Origin: Solea solea
Taxonomy: Eukaryota > Chordata > Actinopteri > Pleuronectiformes > Soleidae
Reading direction: 5' to 3'
DNA: 64,000 nt
Assembly (NCBI RefSeq): GCF_958295425.1
Contig: NC_081139.1
Span: 24,224,888 to 24,288,887, forward strand
This document shows positions 25,215 through 38,300 of the stretch, one piece after another (the stretch's first letter is position 1; each line of letters starts with the position of its first letter). The notes under the pieces are model-generated. The model ran no database searches, had not been told where the DNA came from, and saw only the letters and a program-made list of their open reading frames with translations. The position numbers and the translations under genes are program-made.

Positions 25215-27787
25215 GCTGTTAATGTGCTACTATACAAGTCAACTGAGATGACCATAGACTTCAGTGACATGGGTCAGATATTTAATCCGACACTATAAAA
25301 GCACGGAAAGGTCAGTGTGGTCAGCGAAACGGCTACAACCCTCACGGACTGTTCTACATACTCAGTATCTGCAGAGCAAGAGAATTTTCAACCTTTAAAT
25401 ATGACACATCCAGGGAAAAGCGAATGAGACAAGTGTGACCACTCTCGATTGTGTGCCTCCTCTAAATATGATGACTACACACAACGACCCGGCACAATGG
25501 TAAGTGGCATAGCCGGCTCCAAATAATCAGCTGAATGAATGCATTTTTCCGAAACCATTATTCGGATGTGGTGATGCGCATACAACAAACGTACCCCACA
25601 ACAAACGCAGGCATCTGGAGGAGGAAGGGGGGGAAAGTTCCTTTCACTGAGCTGGCGTGATAAGAGCGTCTGTATTTCCACTCCCTTTATCACTTCCCGT
25701 CCCAGACAATGGATTGAATTTCAAAAGCCAATAAACAAGGGAGATGTCCATTCTGCATGGCAGTTATCACAAGCCAGCGTCCCACTCTCATTTACTCACC
25801 CTCCCTCCCCTCTTTTCCTTCCCCTTTTCTGGGATGAGTAGGAAAAGAGAGATGAAAATTAAAAGTGGGGCGGGAGAGTTGAGAGAGAAGAAAAGAAGCC
25901 GAGGAGATGAGACGCCCTCATGCTCCGGCTCTCCTTTCACTGGACTGATAAAGGAACGCATCAAGGCCAAGGGTGGATATGTGTCTGTGTGCGAGTGTGT
26001 GTTTTCTGTTAACTGAGAGAGGCTTTTGAGGGTGATAGTGAGGAGCCGCTCCCCTGAGAGATGTTTGGAGGAACGGGGAGTGGTGAGCCAACATAATAAA
26101 TATTCTTATCTGTTATTGTCATTGTAATGGGACAGGGCAGAGGGAGGGAGGATGCGACAGCGGATAGCTCTGCCGGTGCCAAGGGACCTGACTGTGTTGA
26201 CATGCAGAGGAGAAAAAAAATTAAAGGAGAGACAGGAGGCGAGAAGGGAAGGAGAAAGTGAGAAAGACTTTAAGCCAGAGGGAGTTTGCGTGTAATTATT
26301 GATGGGTTGTCCTGGTGGGAATGAGGATATAAACAAGAAAAGGTGACAATTTGGCTTTTCTCCTGCAGCCTATTCCTTTACTATATCACTCACTGCCTGC
26401 TGTTGTGAACAGGGAGTAGGGAGTGTGCTTAAGTTTGTACAAAACCGGCAAATATGTCGGCTCTTTTTATGTCGTTTGCTGTGGAAACACAAACAGCCAA
26501 ACTATTGTCAGCTCATTACTGCAGCCTATGTAGTCTTTCATCACAAGTCAATGAGTGCATTGTTGATGTTTGGTGAACAGTAGTGTTTCCACAGTGTTTT
26601 TGTAAGCATTTTTCATTGGCATAAAAACACCTGCATGGAAATATAGAAAAAAACATATTGTATTTATGCCTTTTTTGAACACATACTCGCTCCTTGTCTC
26701 CAACTTTATGCTCCATGATAGTCATGAGGGGCTGTAGCCACTCCCAGCTGATCTAGGGTGATGACGAACATTCCTTAACTTAGCAAATAGTGATTTGAAG
26801 CATCAACGACACGCCCCCACATGTCCGTCATCAAGATGAGCTTCCTTGTACTCCCTCTGTGAGTACACATGGACTTTGATGCCACCTACGACTCATCTAA
26901 GTGAACTAACTCAATATTTGCTTTACAGCATTTGATGGAAATACACATAAATGTGCATTTTCTTTTACAGAATCTCTAAAAATGTGCATTACATTTAATG
27001 GAAACGTAGTTATACACAATGCTGGTGACAGAGAGAAATTTCACCCAATCACACAGATTTATGGACATCATCTGTTTGACCTGCTGTACTCTCGTAGATG
27101 CTTCAGATCCATCCATGGACAAAGAGACATAAGAACAGCCTCTACCACAGAGCCGTGTGAGTGATAAGGAATGCTAAAAACAAATAGTGTCCCAGACTGT
27201 TCAGGATGTTTGTGCATTTCTGCAAAATCCTTGTTGCGTGCAGTACTCTTGCTCTTGGTGGGGACAAACTGTGGTTATGATACATAAACAGTGGAATTCA
27301 CTTCTAAATGACAAAGTATGTTTTTCATAATTCTCTGATGTGACATCATGTTGGCAGGAAGAGTTTTCTGATAACTGTAGGATGTTTGGTCACAACAGCA
27401 ACTCAGGGCTTGCAAATACTATATTGTGGGTTAACATTTCTACATTATAAGTCCAGTATGTAAGAATGAGTTCTTCCCTTTCCCCAGGGAGGGGTGAGTG
27501 GCCTTCACATGCCAGAAAGGATACAAACACACTTCCACAGCTCGTGCCACTCGTCATCTCTCTGCAGTTTCCTTCTTTTTTATTGGTTTATGCATCATGT
27601 TTATGTTGGAAACGCCTTTCCTCCTCATTTGCATGATAAGCTTACGTGTCAGAATCTGAAACAGTGGTTGGCTGCAGGAGAAACGTGGCGGCAGCCTCTG
27701 TAAAGTACTGTACATATAAAGGGTTTGTTTTAATACTCCATAATGATTTACTTATTTTATTTTAAAGCAGGGTCTCAAACTGGGGCC
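25215..27787. other. Non-coding stretch
   Basis: A purine-rich block lies at 25840-25900 and AG-rich DNA at 26110-26280. About 26728-26768 (CACTCCCAGCTGATCTAGGG) may be a minus-strand scrap of family B. No gene is seen. Confidence 0.5.
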
Positions 27788-27829
27788 AAATGGTAAATGG
27801 TCTTTATTTATTGAGCGCTTTTTCAGTCA
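27788..27829 (-). repeat. SINE 3' tail, minus orientation
   Basis: AATGGTAAATGGTCTTTATT then GAGCGCTTTTTCAGTC is the complement of the GACTAGAAAAGCGC...AAATACAGACCAT tail of the SINE family at 764-985. It is severely 5'-truncated. Confidence 0.6.
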
Positions 27830-27838
27830 AGTGTTCAG

Positions 27839-27900
27839 TAGGGGTGGGCAATATGACCATAAAATTATAACACAATATTCCATCATGATATTGTATTCAC
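27839..27900 (+). mobile_element. Solo hAT-type terminus
   Basis: TAGGGGTGGGCAATATGACC matches the terminal sequence of a widespread teleost hAT-like MITE. The opposite end was not found nearby, so the right border given here is arbitrary. Confidence 0.4.
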
Positions 27901-29264
27901 TGTATTTCCCAGAATTTCAAAGTAAGTGTTTGTTTTGACATGGAATGATGTTTAGTTCACAAACAAAATTTAAAAAAGGTATAAATAACAAAAAACTGAA
28001 ACAATTAAACATGAAGCCTCAGCATATATGTAAAATGGAATGTTGAATATAACTAAACATATTATATTATTATTGTAAGAGTGGCAGCTGCAACTTGGGC
28101 CACACATGTTGTGTTTACAAGGAAGAGGAGGTTGCAGACCAGTTTTTCATTATGATATGAAATCAAGTGGCAGGCTGCATGAAATTGATTTGGGGGGAGC
28201 GAATGCGGGTGAGTTTGAGACCATTTTTTAAAGCAAATATTCATATGTGCGGTAGTATATTCAATTTCTTGCAATAAAACCTCTTAAATCTTATGCACTG
28301 GACCCTTTAGGATCCGGGTATAGAGTCATTCCCATGATTCTGGAAATGACTTGGCTGTACAGCATGATCATGGCTTGTGTTTAAAATAAAGATGTTTTTG
28401 CTGAAGCATCTATCTGCTGCAGCCTCCTCCCTCTGGAGACAGCTCAGTAATAGCATTGCGAAGGATCTTCCAGTCTGAAAAATACAATAATTATAATGTA
28501 TACTGGACCACAGGACCAGGATTCAGGCGCTTTCTAGTGTGATATAAAAGTCATTTGAAAACATTGGTACCCCACGATCGAATCATGTAAGTTCAAATTA
28601 ACTTTGTCAACCACCAAACACTTCATAAAAAACACCTGAGGTTTACTTCTGGAAGCGATGGAGGCAGTGAGTGAGTCTTATGCACAGAACACACATCCAT
28701 CAGTGGACCTTGATGAATACTGCCCAATTTCTCCTCCCATGGAAAAACCCTCCTCATTGCCCCCTAATGGAGCATCATTTTTGCACACATCTCTGCAGCT
28801 TCATATATAATCATCTGATATATTGATTCATCATCTGTACACACCATGCTCTTATACTCCCCACACCCTCCCCCTGTTAAATGGTCAGCTGTGGACAGTT
28901 AGTGTGAGTTATCATGGTAGGGGCTCCACCTATAGGCTCAACACACTCCGGTCTCCAATGCCCAGTGGACAATTACTGTGTCCAGTGTGCAACAATGTAT
29001 TTTCAGCTAAATGGACTTGCTGTAACATATCACTTTAGCCCTGGGACTTATATATATATACATTCTCTTAACAAGTTTGTGATGTATGTGATGTATATTC
29101 CATTTAAAGGACGCCCTAACTCTCTTCTTTATAGACAAGACGTCACATGGAGCTTTTAAAACATGAAATAGCCTGCGTTCTGCAGGTCTCGCAGCCTAAT
29201 ACACAGACACGTCAAACCCAGGGGACTGTCAGGCTTTCACTTGCCCATTTTCTGTCAAGGAGGT

Positions 29265-29308
29265 GTCTGTGTGTGTCTGTGTGTGTGTGTGTCTGTGTGT
29301 GTGTGTGA
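29265..29308. repeat. (GT)n microsatellite with CT interruptions
   Basis: Imperfect GT run broken by TCT steps. Confidence 0.9.
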
Positions 29309-32300
29309 GCATTGTAAGGTAGATAAAAAGAGTGTGTTTGTTTTTATTTTATATGCATGTGGATGTGCTTTAATGCATACATGCGGCTTTAGGATTGGTT
29401 TCACAAAAATCCACCTGCATTACTGAGTTTGTGCTAAAGCCTCAGAACGAACAAACACAAACTAGTGCACAAAAACTCACAAGCAAACATGGACATATTG
29501 TGTTCTCTATCTTATTGTGATTTCCTTGTATATTAGGCAAGCTGGCTGCCAGGCTGCGAGCTCAGTCTGATCAATTATTTAAGCTACCTTGAGCTCTCTG
29601 GGGTTTCCCGGGATTTATTAGGTCCAGCTGTTGGAAGTTTGGCACAATGAAAAACATGACGCGCAGAGTGAGAGACAAATACCACAGAGACTTGTCAGCC
29701 ATGTGCCACTTAATGCCAAATGGGGGACGTGAGCAATCTTAGGATCTGGTTTTCAAAGCAGCGAACAGGAGGATGTTGTTGCTTCTCAGAGGACAGAGAG
29801 CTGCAGGGGGAAAAGTTTGATGAGTTGAGTATCCAGCTCTGTTGTCTGTGACAACACAAATGACACGGTAGCAAACTGTGCCTGAGATGTGATGCTTTTA
29901 ACTGGAAAGAATGAGAAATGGGGAGAAAAGGCAGTTGTGTGTGTGTGTGTGTATTTTTTTTGCTTGTGCACAATATACAAGAAAGCATGTGCGCACGTGC
30001 TACTTAGCATTTGTGTGTGCATGTTTTCGAGCAAACAGTGGCAGCCTGCAGCAGTAATGAATGGGGCCTGGGGAAAGCTGAGTGGATGGGAGGTGGCAGA
30101 TCATAAATAATCATTTATCCTTTGCGTTTCCCCTGCTACGCTGCCTGTCAGACCACTGCGAGCAGCCAGCAGCACGAGCCAGGACACAGCTGCACCGGCC
30201 GCGACGCACATGTGGTCACAAAGCTCTGGGGCAGATTTCCTTTACAGCAGGTCTGTCTCACTCACGCACCGGTGAAATAAGCAAAAGGAGAAACGGTGAA
30301 ATAGTGAGCATGAGGGATGAGATGCACTCGGCAAAAAGGACAAGAAGAGAACGTTTGCAAGGAAGAGCCGAGCCGGCAAACAATCAGATAACAGAGGCGG
30401 CAGCTATGAAGTAATGAAAGGGTACATGAAAATTAAAAGCTAGCCTGTGTTGTTGTGTGTGTTATTTATCTTAAAATCAATAGCTACCTTACCCATTAAC
30501 TTTTTATGTGTGCTTCCAATTGGAGCCTGAAATTAAACAGTGCTGGAGGAAATCAACAGCACCAAATGGCAAAGCCCTGGGGATGGAAATTCACCCATAA
30601 ACACAGGTTCGGGATTGACGCAGCAGAGGAGTATTGGTTTTTGAGTGGCTAAAATTTGTTCTGAATACAAGGGTGATAAACTGAAGATCTATGACGCACT
30701 TAAGACCATTGTCAAAGAGCTCAGTGCTATTAGTCAAGCAACATGAAGCATTCACAATCACTCACAGTGGTGCAGCCTCTTCAAGTGCAGTGGTTTGTAT
30801 ATCACAGCAGCATGATACTGATGAGAAAGAGACGTTGTAGTCGCTCAATATTCACAAGACCCACTGCTCAAAACTCTGTGTTGTATTTGATGAGGAGAGT
30901 TTTCTTAGTGAGCAGAGACAGGAGAATGAAAGAGAATTTTTCAAGATGAGTACATTATTCAGGCTTGCACAGGGTTGGTTTGACATAGAGAGGGTTTTTT
31001 TTCCCCCAAAAAAATAAATAAATAAATAAAAATTCAGTGCTAAGCCAGAGGATAAATCTCGATTTCTCTTTGTTTGCTTTACTTAGCTTCTGTCTGTCAT
31101 TCTGGGTGACTACATGCAGGAATATGTGTGAGCTCTAACTAATACAAACTACCATGACTGTGCACAGCACTCAAAGAGCAACATTAATCAACGCCTCAAC
31201 ACCCCCAGTCTTCCAGCCAAGCAGAGTAAATCAGGAGGAAGTTGGACAGCGAGAAAAAGGGGAAATGGCTGTGATTTAATTTATGATTTCCGCTTTCATG
31301 TTGCCACACGCCTGACTAAGTGTCAAAGTGGCATTTATGATGTATGAAATTAAATTATGGAGAAACACCACCACACACAAAGCACAACGCACCTGAAATG
31401 TGCTCGCACCTCAGTGGCTTCACTCTGAATGCAATAAGTCTCTCCCCATTTATTTCTCTTTTTTGTCTATTTCTTCACCGTCTACGGAACACGACACGAA
31501 AGCAAATCAAAATCTTTATTGGGCTTGTAATCAAACAGGGACCTTTTTTAAGCTATTTTAGGGCCTCTCATTTGATTTGGATCAACATTAGCCTCACATT
31601 CTTGTCACAGAGGGTTATCAACATGTATTTGGGTCCCATCGAAACCTGAAAGGAGTAAAACTGATGTGTTCAAATGATGCAAATGTGCTCCTTATGTTCA
31701 ACAGATGTTAGGGGGAAAAACTATCCACAATGATATAAAACGTTTCCACTTCTAATGCTATATTTAGTCCATGAAAACATTAACAATTCTGCAATTAAAT
31801 TGAAAAAATGGTATATACATAATTATTTTCACTTTTAACTAATAGAATTTAATTTGATTGCACTGTTAGAAACGACCCCAGTGCAGTGGTCAGAAAGTGA
31901 AAACACACACTATAAAGGACAGAAGATACCAATGATGTTGTACTTCATGGATCCCAGATGAGCAATTCTATTGATACCCTCTTCATCCAGGTGGAAATGC
32001 CTCAGATGCAGGTCAGCGCCAAGACAGGTATAGGACTTTTCTCAGCGTGTTTAGTAGTACAAAGAAATGCAGGTTCTGACGTGAAGGTTTTAGGGTTAAT
32101 GATTATTTTACCTGCTAATTTCCATTATTTTCCTTAAAGGTAATGCTTATTATAAGTTAAAGGCTGGGGCCACACTGGAAAGCAGGGGTTGGCGTGTGGA
32201 TTTTGCCTGGGGCCAATATTTTTCTAACCAAATTAATACAAATTGACTATGAATTCCTTATCAGGCGAAAATGTCTTTTTTCTCCTAATCGATTTTGTAC

Positions 32301-32894
32301 GAAAATGGCGAATGATGAGTAATGCACTGGTAACAATGCTGTTGAAATAGTGAGGAAAACATCGTTGACTGGCTGAGAAACACACTGCTCATGAGGAAAA
32401 AAATGTTGCTGCAATCGGTTAAGTAAAACTTTCCAAGCCACAATGTTGGACAACACATAGTGGAAAAAAATAGCACATACCAGCATTGTTTTTGGTGCTG
32501 ATGACTAAGAAACAAGACTCAAAACAGAAAAAAGTCAAACAAAAAGAGTCTCACACACTTCTTCCTTATGCAATTTCTTTTGAACTGCGAGACATAACAT
32601 TCCAGCCATCAGGTCTTCTTCAAGATCAGACACATTGTGACACTCACACTTTATATTAGGACACTCCTACCTGACACAGGTGCTTTGAACAGTATATAAC
32701 TTAATTACCATAGTCAATGACCAAAATGGTGAATCCAGTGTTCTCTTTCAATACCAAGACATCTGAGAGAGGAAATCAGAGGGTTACATTTTGCTACTAC
32801 TGTATAGTTCCAATGTTTGCATCATACTTGTGATGCAGCCATGTTTAAAGCTGTTTCTTCAGCTCCTTTGTCTTAGTTGTATCTATTGAGGTAT

Positions 32895-32990
32895 ATGAAG
32901 GTATCTAGGTGGGTAAATGTGTGATTTTTGTTTTTTTATGTAAATCACTTTATGTTGCATTTTGTATGTATGAAAAGTGCTATATACATA
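32895..32990 (+). repeat. LINE 3' tail fragment
   Basis: TATGAAAAGTGCTATATACA and the preceding ATCACTTTATGTTGCATTTT resemble the AAGTGCTATATAAATAAA tails at 17050. Only the terminus remains. Confidence 0.45.
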
Positions 32991-33396
32991 AAAATGGAGA
33001 AATACTATAATTACATTGGCTACAACAACCACAGCATCTGGAATATGTTGCTTGAGGAGCATGTAGACATGAACGGACCAAATGGTCTATCAGATTTTTG
33101 CCCCCTTTGAAAACCATGGCGGATTGTTCATTAAATACTTCCTGGGGTTGACAATCAGATTGGAGTAAATGCCAATGTCCTGTTAGTATTCCTTTTATCT
33201 GTTCTGCACCTTTTGATTATTCTGTTATACATTTTACACACTTATTTGATGTTGCTGTTGTCACAGCAACAAGCCACTGAACACTTGAATTTACCATTTG
33301 AAAACTCTGTCACCCATAGCCATTTCTTGCTATATGCAAATGCTTAGGGGCCCCCCAAGCCACCAGGTGCCCCCAAAGCCTCACCTGAGGAGAATT

Positions 33397-33428
33397 AAAA
33401 TGACTTGTCTTTGTAGACAAGTCATTTT
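33397..33428. repeat. Perfect 13-bp inverted repeat
   Basis: AAAATGACTTGTC pairs with GACAAGTCATTTT across the 6-nt loop TTTGTA, followed by more T. It resembles a bacterial terminator in shape, but in this context that is coincidence. Confidence 0.85.
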
Positions 33429-35156
33429 TTGTGTTTATAAAATCCCTTATGTGCTTAAAGATAAATAAAATAAGCTGCAATGATAAGCTGTAGCTGTTTT
33501 TTGTAATATAATTAAGTCAAAATTGTTGGATCCAAAATGGTCCTGAAGGGGTTGGAGTGTAAGTTCCTTAGTAACTCCAATATTAGTATTATTCTTTTTT
33601 GTTTTTATTGTTTGCACATTGATATGGATGCTGACTCATTGTTTTTTTTTTGTTTTTGTTTTTTTAAGTAACAGTCTAATGTTTTGTCTGTTGATCTTGA
33701 GCTTGGTCCACTTTATTTATTTATGGGTTGTGAGAATTTGTGTTGCTGTGAGAACTTAAGTTGTAAATTAAAAAATATAGTTGTAAAAAATAACCTTGAC
33801 TGGCTGTTGTTCATATCTTACCAAATCAACTGTTGTGACTCTTCCTCTATATACTACTGAATTAAGGACAAAAACCTCCAGTGCACGCTTCCACCACAAA
33901 CAAAAAAAAACATCTGCTTCCATCTTCCTGGTTTATGTCGGCCTTAAGCATTTGAATGAACAGGCAGTCATAATTATGACTTCCAAAGTCGCATGTTTAC
34001 GAGAAGCCCGTGACGTGCACGACCTGGCTTTCAAATGCCGTGCTGATGGTGACTGACTGCCTCTGCTGGGCATAAATTCCAACAGAGTCACCCTGGCAAA
34101 TTAACATTATGCTGCCTTCAGCTGCCTGTTGGAAATAAGAGAATTACACATTTACAAGGGTAAATGTGAGGACAATGTGGATTCGCTCTCATCTTTTTTA
34201 AACTAATTAGCATAGTGATGGAAACCTGTGAGCTGGTGGCAACGGGTCAAATTCAAGGCTAAGTTTTTGACTTGGTCGGCCTAAGTATTTGTAGTGTAGG
34301 TTTAGGAAATGTCCATGTGCAAAAGTAACTTTAAATATATGCTAGGGTTTAGTCAATTTTAGTAGCTTTGAGAAGCAATTTCAACAACAAAAATAAAACA
34401 TGAAACCCCCTATTCAGACACATGTTTCAGTGCATGTATGTTATTACTCATTCAAACACGTTTAATTAGCATTGACTCCTGGGTCAAGTAACATGGGTTT
34501 TTAATGGCTTTAGTGAAAACGCTAGATGAGCGAATTTCCTCCTTATCCACGTCATTTTGGGCAGCAATGCATATTCTGGTGTCATTTCAGGCACATTAAG
34601 ATGGGCATTTATCTCCATTAGCATGGCTGCTAGCCATGAATGTTTAAGGGACCGGAGCAAACGATACAAACGATAACTGCTCATTTGGTTTCACCCATAG
34701 CCGCCGCAGGTCAAAACAGGTCATTTGTAGTATTGTATCATGAATGACCTTCTACTTCCCAACAGTTAAGATAAACATACCTCTATTTATGACTGACCCA
34801 CCATTCATGCAGTACTTGATACTTGGTCCTTGGCTGTAAATCTTTTGTTTTGTTTGTTTATCTTTTGCCTGAAATGTATCCTGGTCTGTCAAGTCTGAAG
34901 AGTAAAGTCTAATCCCCCACCTGCTCATTTTCCCCCCTCGTCTCCTTCACGCTCGGACTCCTCCCATGTTGACTTACCTTCCTTAATTTTGTGTGTGCTA
35001 TAGTTTTTTGTTTTTTTTACAGGGCTGAAAATCTGCTGAGTAACATCTCCCCACCTCTTCTTCCTCCTCCCCCTCCCCCACACAGTCCCCACCAGGCAAC
35101 TACAAAAAGTGATGGGAGGAAGAGGAAGAGGCAAGGAGAAGGTGGAGGGGGTGGGT

Positions 35157-35194
35157 GCTGCTGCTGATGCTGCTGCTGCTGCTGCTGCTGTTGC
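35157..35194. repeat. (CTG)n trinucleotide repeat, interrupted
   Basis: CTG units with ATG and TTG interruptions. It reads as poly-Ala in a short minus-strand ORF, which I do not accept as a gene. Confidence 0.9.
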
Positions 35195-35365
35195 TGATGT
35201 TACGCGGCTCACAGGACTTGCCCGTAAATGAACTCATTTTTCATCCTGCCGCTCTCCCTCCTCCCCCTCCTGTTAATGACTGGCACTTTCCTCATACGGA
35301 GTGCTGGCCCTCTGAAGAGCCTGGCGAGTGACAGAGCACCATTCATCTCCTCGTGATGGAGGACA

Positions 35366-35398
35366 GGGGGTGGGGGGGTGGGATGGGAGGGTTTTGGG
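35366..35398 (+). other. G-quadruplex-forming G-tract array
   Basis: Five G-runs of three or more, GGGGGT, GGGGGGGT, GGGAT, GGGA and GGG, are separated by one or two bases. This fits the standard G3+N1-7 pattern with very short loops. Confidence 0.7.
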
Positions 35399-36069
35399 TT
35401 GAGAGCGGGAGGTAGGGCTGGCAGACGGACACATGGACAGATGCAGGGGAAAGAAAGAGACAGAGACAGGTTGCAAGCAAGGCTAGATTAAGGAACACTT
35501 CTAACAGCAGGAGCGAGTGCAGCTATAAGAGGTAGTGCTACACCACAGATGGAAGAAGCACACATGTTTCCCTGTCTTTCTAATGTTGCCAACCAGCTCA
35601 AATACCAAATGAACCACCAAGTTAGTAACTTGCATGTTTTGATATAGACTTGTTTTGTCTTGCTACGTTTTGGCATGGCTCCATCCAAAGACATGCTAGA
35701 TGGGTGATTTGTGATTCCATGACCTGGTATTAACATCCATCCTGAGGGATCTGATCACATTTGGACAGTACAGGTCTAATCGCATCCCATCCATCCTCAG
35801 ATCCGATCACGAAAACCTTTCAGTGTTGGCTGAGGGTTGAGTTGGCCAGCTCCAGAAATATGTGCTTTCAAGACATCAAGCCAATGTGTCTGGTTGTTGT
35901 TGGCTTCTAATGTCCAGTCTGGGGCCCTCAGAGTTGCCCTCTGCTCCATTAGCTGCACCAAACCGTGAACTTCAGCATGCACTGGGATGGTGAGCTGATT
36001 GTAAAGCAGCTCGTGCTGGGAGTCACCATGTTTCTCTTAGAGGATTGCTCCCTTCAGGTTGTGAAGAAG

Positions 36070-36420
36070 TTTTGCCCCTAATGAAGGACTTAGAGTGTCT
36101 TAGGGTCTTGTTCATGCAGGAGGGGAGGATGGAGTGGGCACTTTAACAGGCAACAAGACCAGTGAGCCACCTGTAATAAGACAAGCATTGTACTGGACAA
36201 CTGTGGTAAAGAGGGAGCCGAGCCAGCAAAGCAAAGCTTTCGATTTACCACTCAATCTACTTTCCAGCTCTCACCTATGGTCATGAGCTCTGGGTAGTGA
36301 CTGAAAGAATGAGATTGTGGATGCAAGTAGATGAAATGAGTTTCCTCCACAGGGTGGCTCAGACTTGGAGGTCGGTTAAGCAGCTCATACATCGGAGGGG
36401 AGTAGAGTCTCTCTGCTCGT
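36070..36420 (+). repeat. LINE reverse-transcriptase relic
   Basis: Conceptual translation, with frame slips, gives pieces such as LGSCSC, VKREPSQQSKAFDL, LSTLTYGHELWVVTER and EMSFLHRVAQTWRS. This is the YxxTLTYGHELWVVTER...RRVAG block near the C-terminus of many teleost LINE ORF2 proteins. Both ends are truncated and several indels break the frame. Confidence 0.75.
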
Positions 36421-37223
36421 AAAACACTGGAAGAATTAAACCAGTTGCATGGGGAATGTGCCAGTTCTGGCTAAATGGTCACCCAATGTGGGTAAATGTT
36501 TGCAAAACACCCACAATGTTAACTCCATTCACAACTGCTGGTTAACACAAATATCAAATCCACAAATCACATCACATGGCAGCAACTCAATGAATTTAAG
36601 TGCGCAGACACGGTCAAGACAACCTGCTGAAGTTCAAAGCGAACATCAGAATGAGGAATTTAAAGTGTAACTAAACACTAAACACCTGAGCCACTTATTT
36701 CCTGGTAAAAACCTGTGTATCTATGTTCTTTACTTGTGTATTTGTTGTATGTATTGTTAATATGACATTCATGGATGTGCAATGATAATTGCTCTCCTTC
36801 GGGTGGTGGGACTTTGGAAGGGATCAAAAGTTATGGGAAAAATGGAAGTCGCTGTTGTGTTGTTGCATGTGAAATCACTTCCAATAAAGGAAGTTAATTA
36901 AAAAAAAAAATGTGTGTATATGGATAACTTGATCCAAGTGCAAATCTTCACAGTTTAGTGTGAAGTATTGAAATTCTACATGCTATAATTAAAAAAGAAA
37001 AAAAAACCTTCTGTCTCTCTCTCTATTCAAACACCAGCTACTGCATTTAAATTTTATTTTTATTTTAGTCCATGTTTGTGTCACTGATACGCTCTTTCAT
37101 CACTCTCTTGTCTAATCAGCGCAAGGCTCGCTGTCCAAGTCTCCGCTAAAACACCGGAGCTGTTGCTCTGTCGCCTTTGTCTCTCCTCCACATGAAGCAC
37201 GGACCACACGTTAGACAACACAG

Positions 37224-37252
37224 CACCAGACCAGACCAGACCAGACCAGACC
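37224..37252. repeat. (CCAGA)n pentanucleotide repeat
   Basis: About five and a half perfect units ACCAG in a row. Confidence 0.9.
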
Positions 37253-37999
37253 CTGCACTCTTCCACTCTCTCCCTGACGCAGGTCTCAGCCCGCTATACT
37301 TCTCAAAGATCCTCTCTTTACAACCAAGATATAAACCATCTGTGAATGCACAACATGTCGAGCCTACAGCAGTAGAAGACTTCACTGGTTGTACTCCTGT
37401 ACATGTGACCAGTGCGCATTAATAACTCTATGTCCATATATGAGTCTGTATGAACAGTTTTTCCACTATAAAGATTTGACTTTGTAGAGGCAGGGACACA
37501 CCTAAAGGTCCCCTGTGGTGTTTATTTGTAAACTGTACTCCAGTATCTGTCAGTGAGTGCAAATGCAGGCACATCCTTTTGCACAGCGTACCAACAAAAC
37601 GGGGAACAAGAGCTCCACAGGGTAACCTCATGGTGTGTCTGCGCTGGTGACTGACTGATTGATTTGATTGAATGTGGCTCCTACTGTGGGGGGGAAAACT
37701 GCCTTTACTTATTCAAAGATGTGATGTGATGATTGCAATATAATGAATAATAAATAAAGCAATTAAAAAAAAAAACGTTAATCAAATAAACTGGAAAATA
37801 TTTGAAGCTTTCATGCAGGCTACTGTATCGGGTTACTTGAAAGGAATCCGAGCAGTTATTCCCAGAAAAGCCAAAAGTGTACTTCTCAAATATCAAAATA
37901 AATTAGCACTAGCATTTGGAAGTTGTCTGCATTTGGTAGACTTGAAAAAAAATCCCTCCCGAGCTCTTGATTAAGAGCACTGCGCAGATCAAATACACC

Positions 38000-38300
38000 C
38001 TCTCATTACATATAATTAAATAACGCATAAATATGCATGAGCATCTCCATCTCATGATCACTTTTCAGGGTCGACCTTTTAGTCTGTGGAACGCCGTGTC
38101 ACGGCAGCTGTTTTCCAAAATAGAGCGACTGTGATTAAAAATTCAGGCATGCGGTGAAGAAAAACACGCCCCACTGTTCAACACAAATCTAATTGCGCCG
38201 CCTGTTTCCTCCACTATCACATTACCTGTTGGTGGAATGACGGATCACTGAGCTTAAACAAGGCTAAGGATAGGGGTGCCTGTAACTCAAATCCCATGTT
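38000..38300. promoter_or_regulatory. Candidate conserved non-coding element
   Basis: It is repeat-free with TAAT-type words: CTAATTGCGCC, GTGATTAAAAATTC, CATATAATTAAATAACG and ATTAATTATGATGA close by at 38322. It resembles vertebrate developmental enhancers in texture only. Confidence 0.3.

Larger units (their letters stand above)
27901..36069. other. Long non-coding stretch
   Basis: It holds GT runs at 29265-29308 and 29937-29953, AATA repeats at 31013-31030, a LINE tail at 32895-32990, a 13-bp hairpin at 33397-33428, T-rich DNA near 33640-33665, a CTG run at 35157-35194 and a G-tract array at 35366-35398. About 35725-35815 has an imperfect repeat CATCCATCCTGAGGGATC / CATCCATCCTCAGATCC. 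No coding exon is supported. Confidence 0.5.

Noticed and set aside
34925..35212. Minus-strand ORF starting with an Ala/Thr tract
   Set aside because: The tract is the CTG repeat; the remainder has no resemblance to a known protein.
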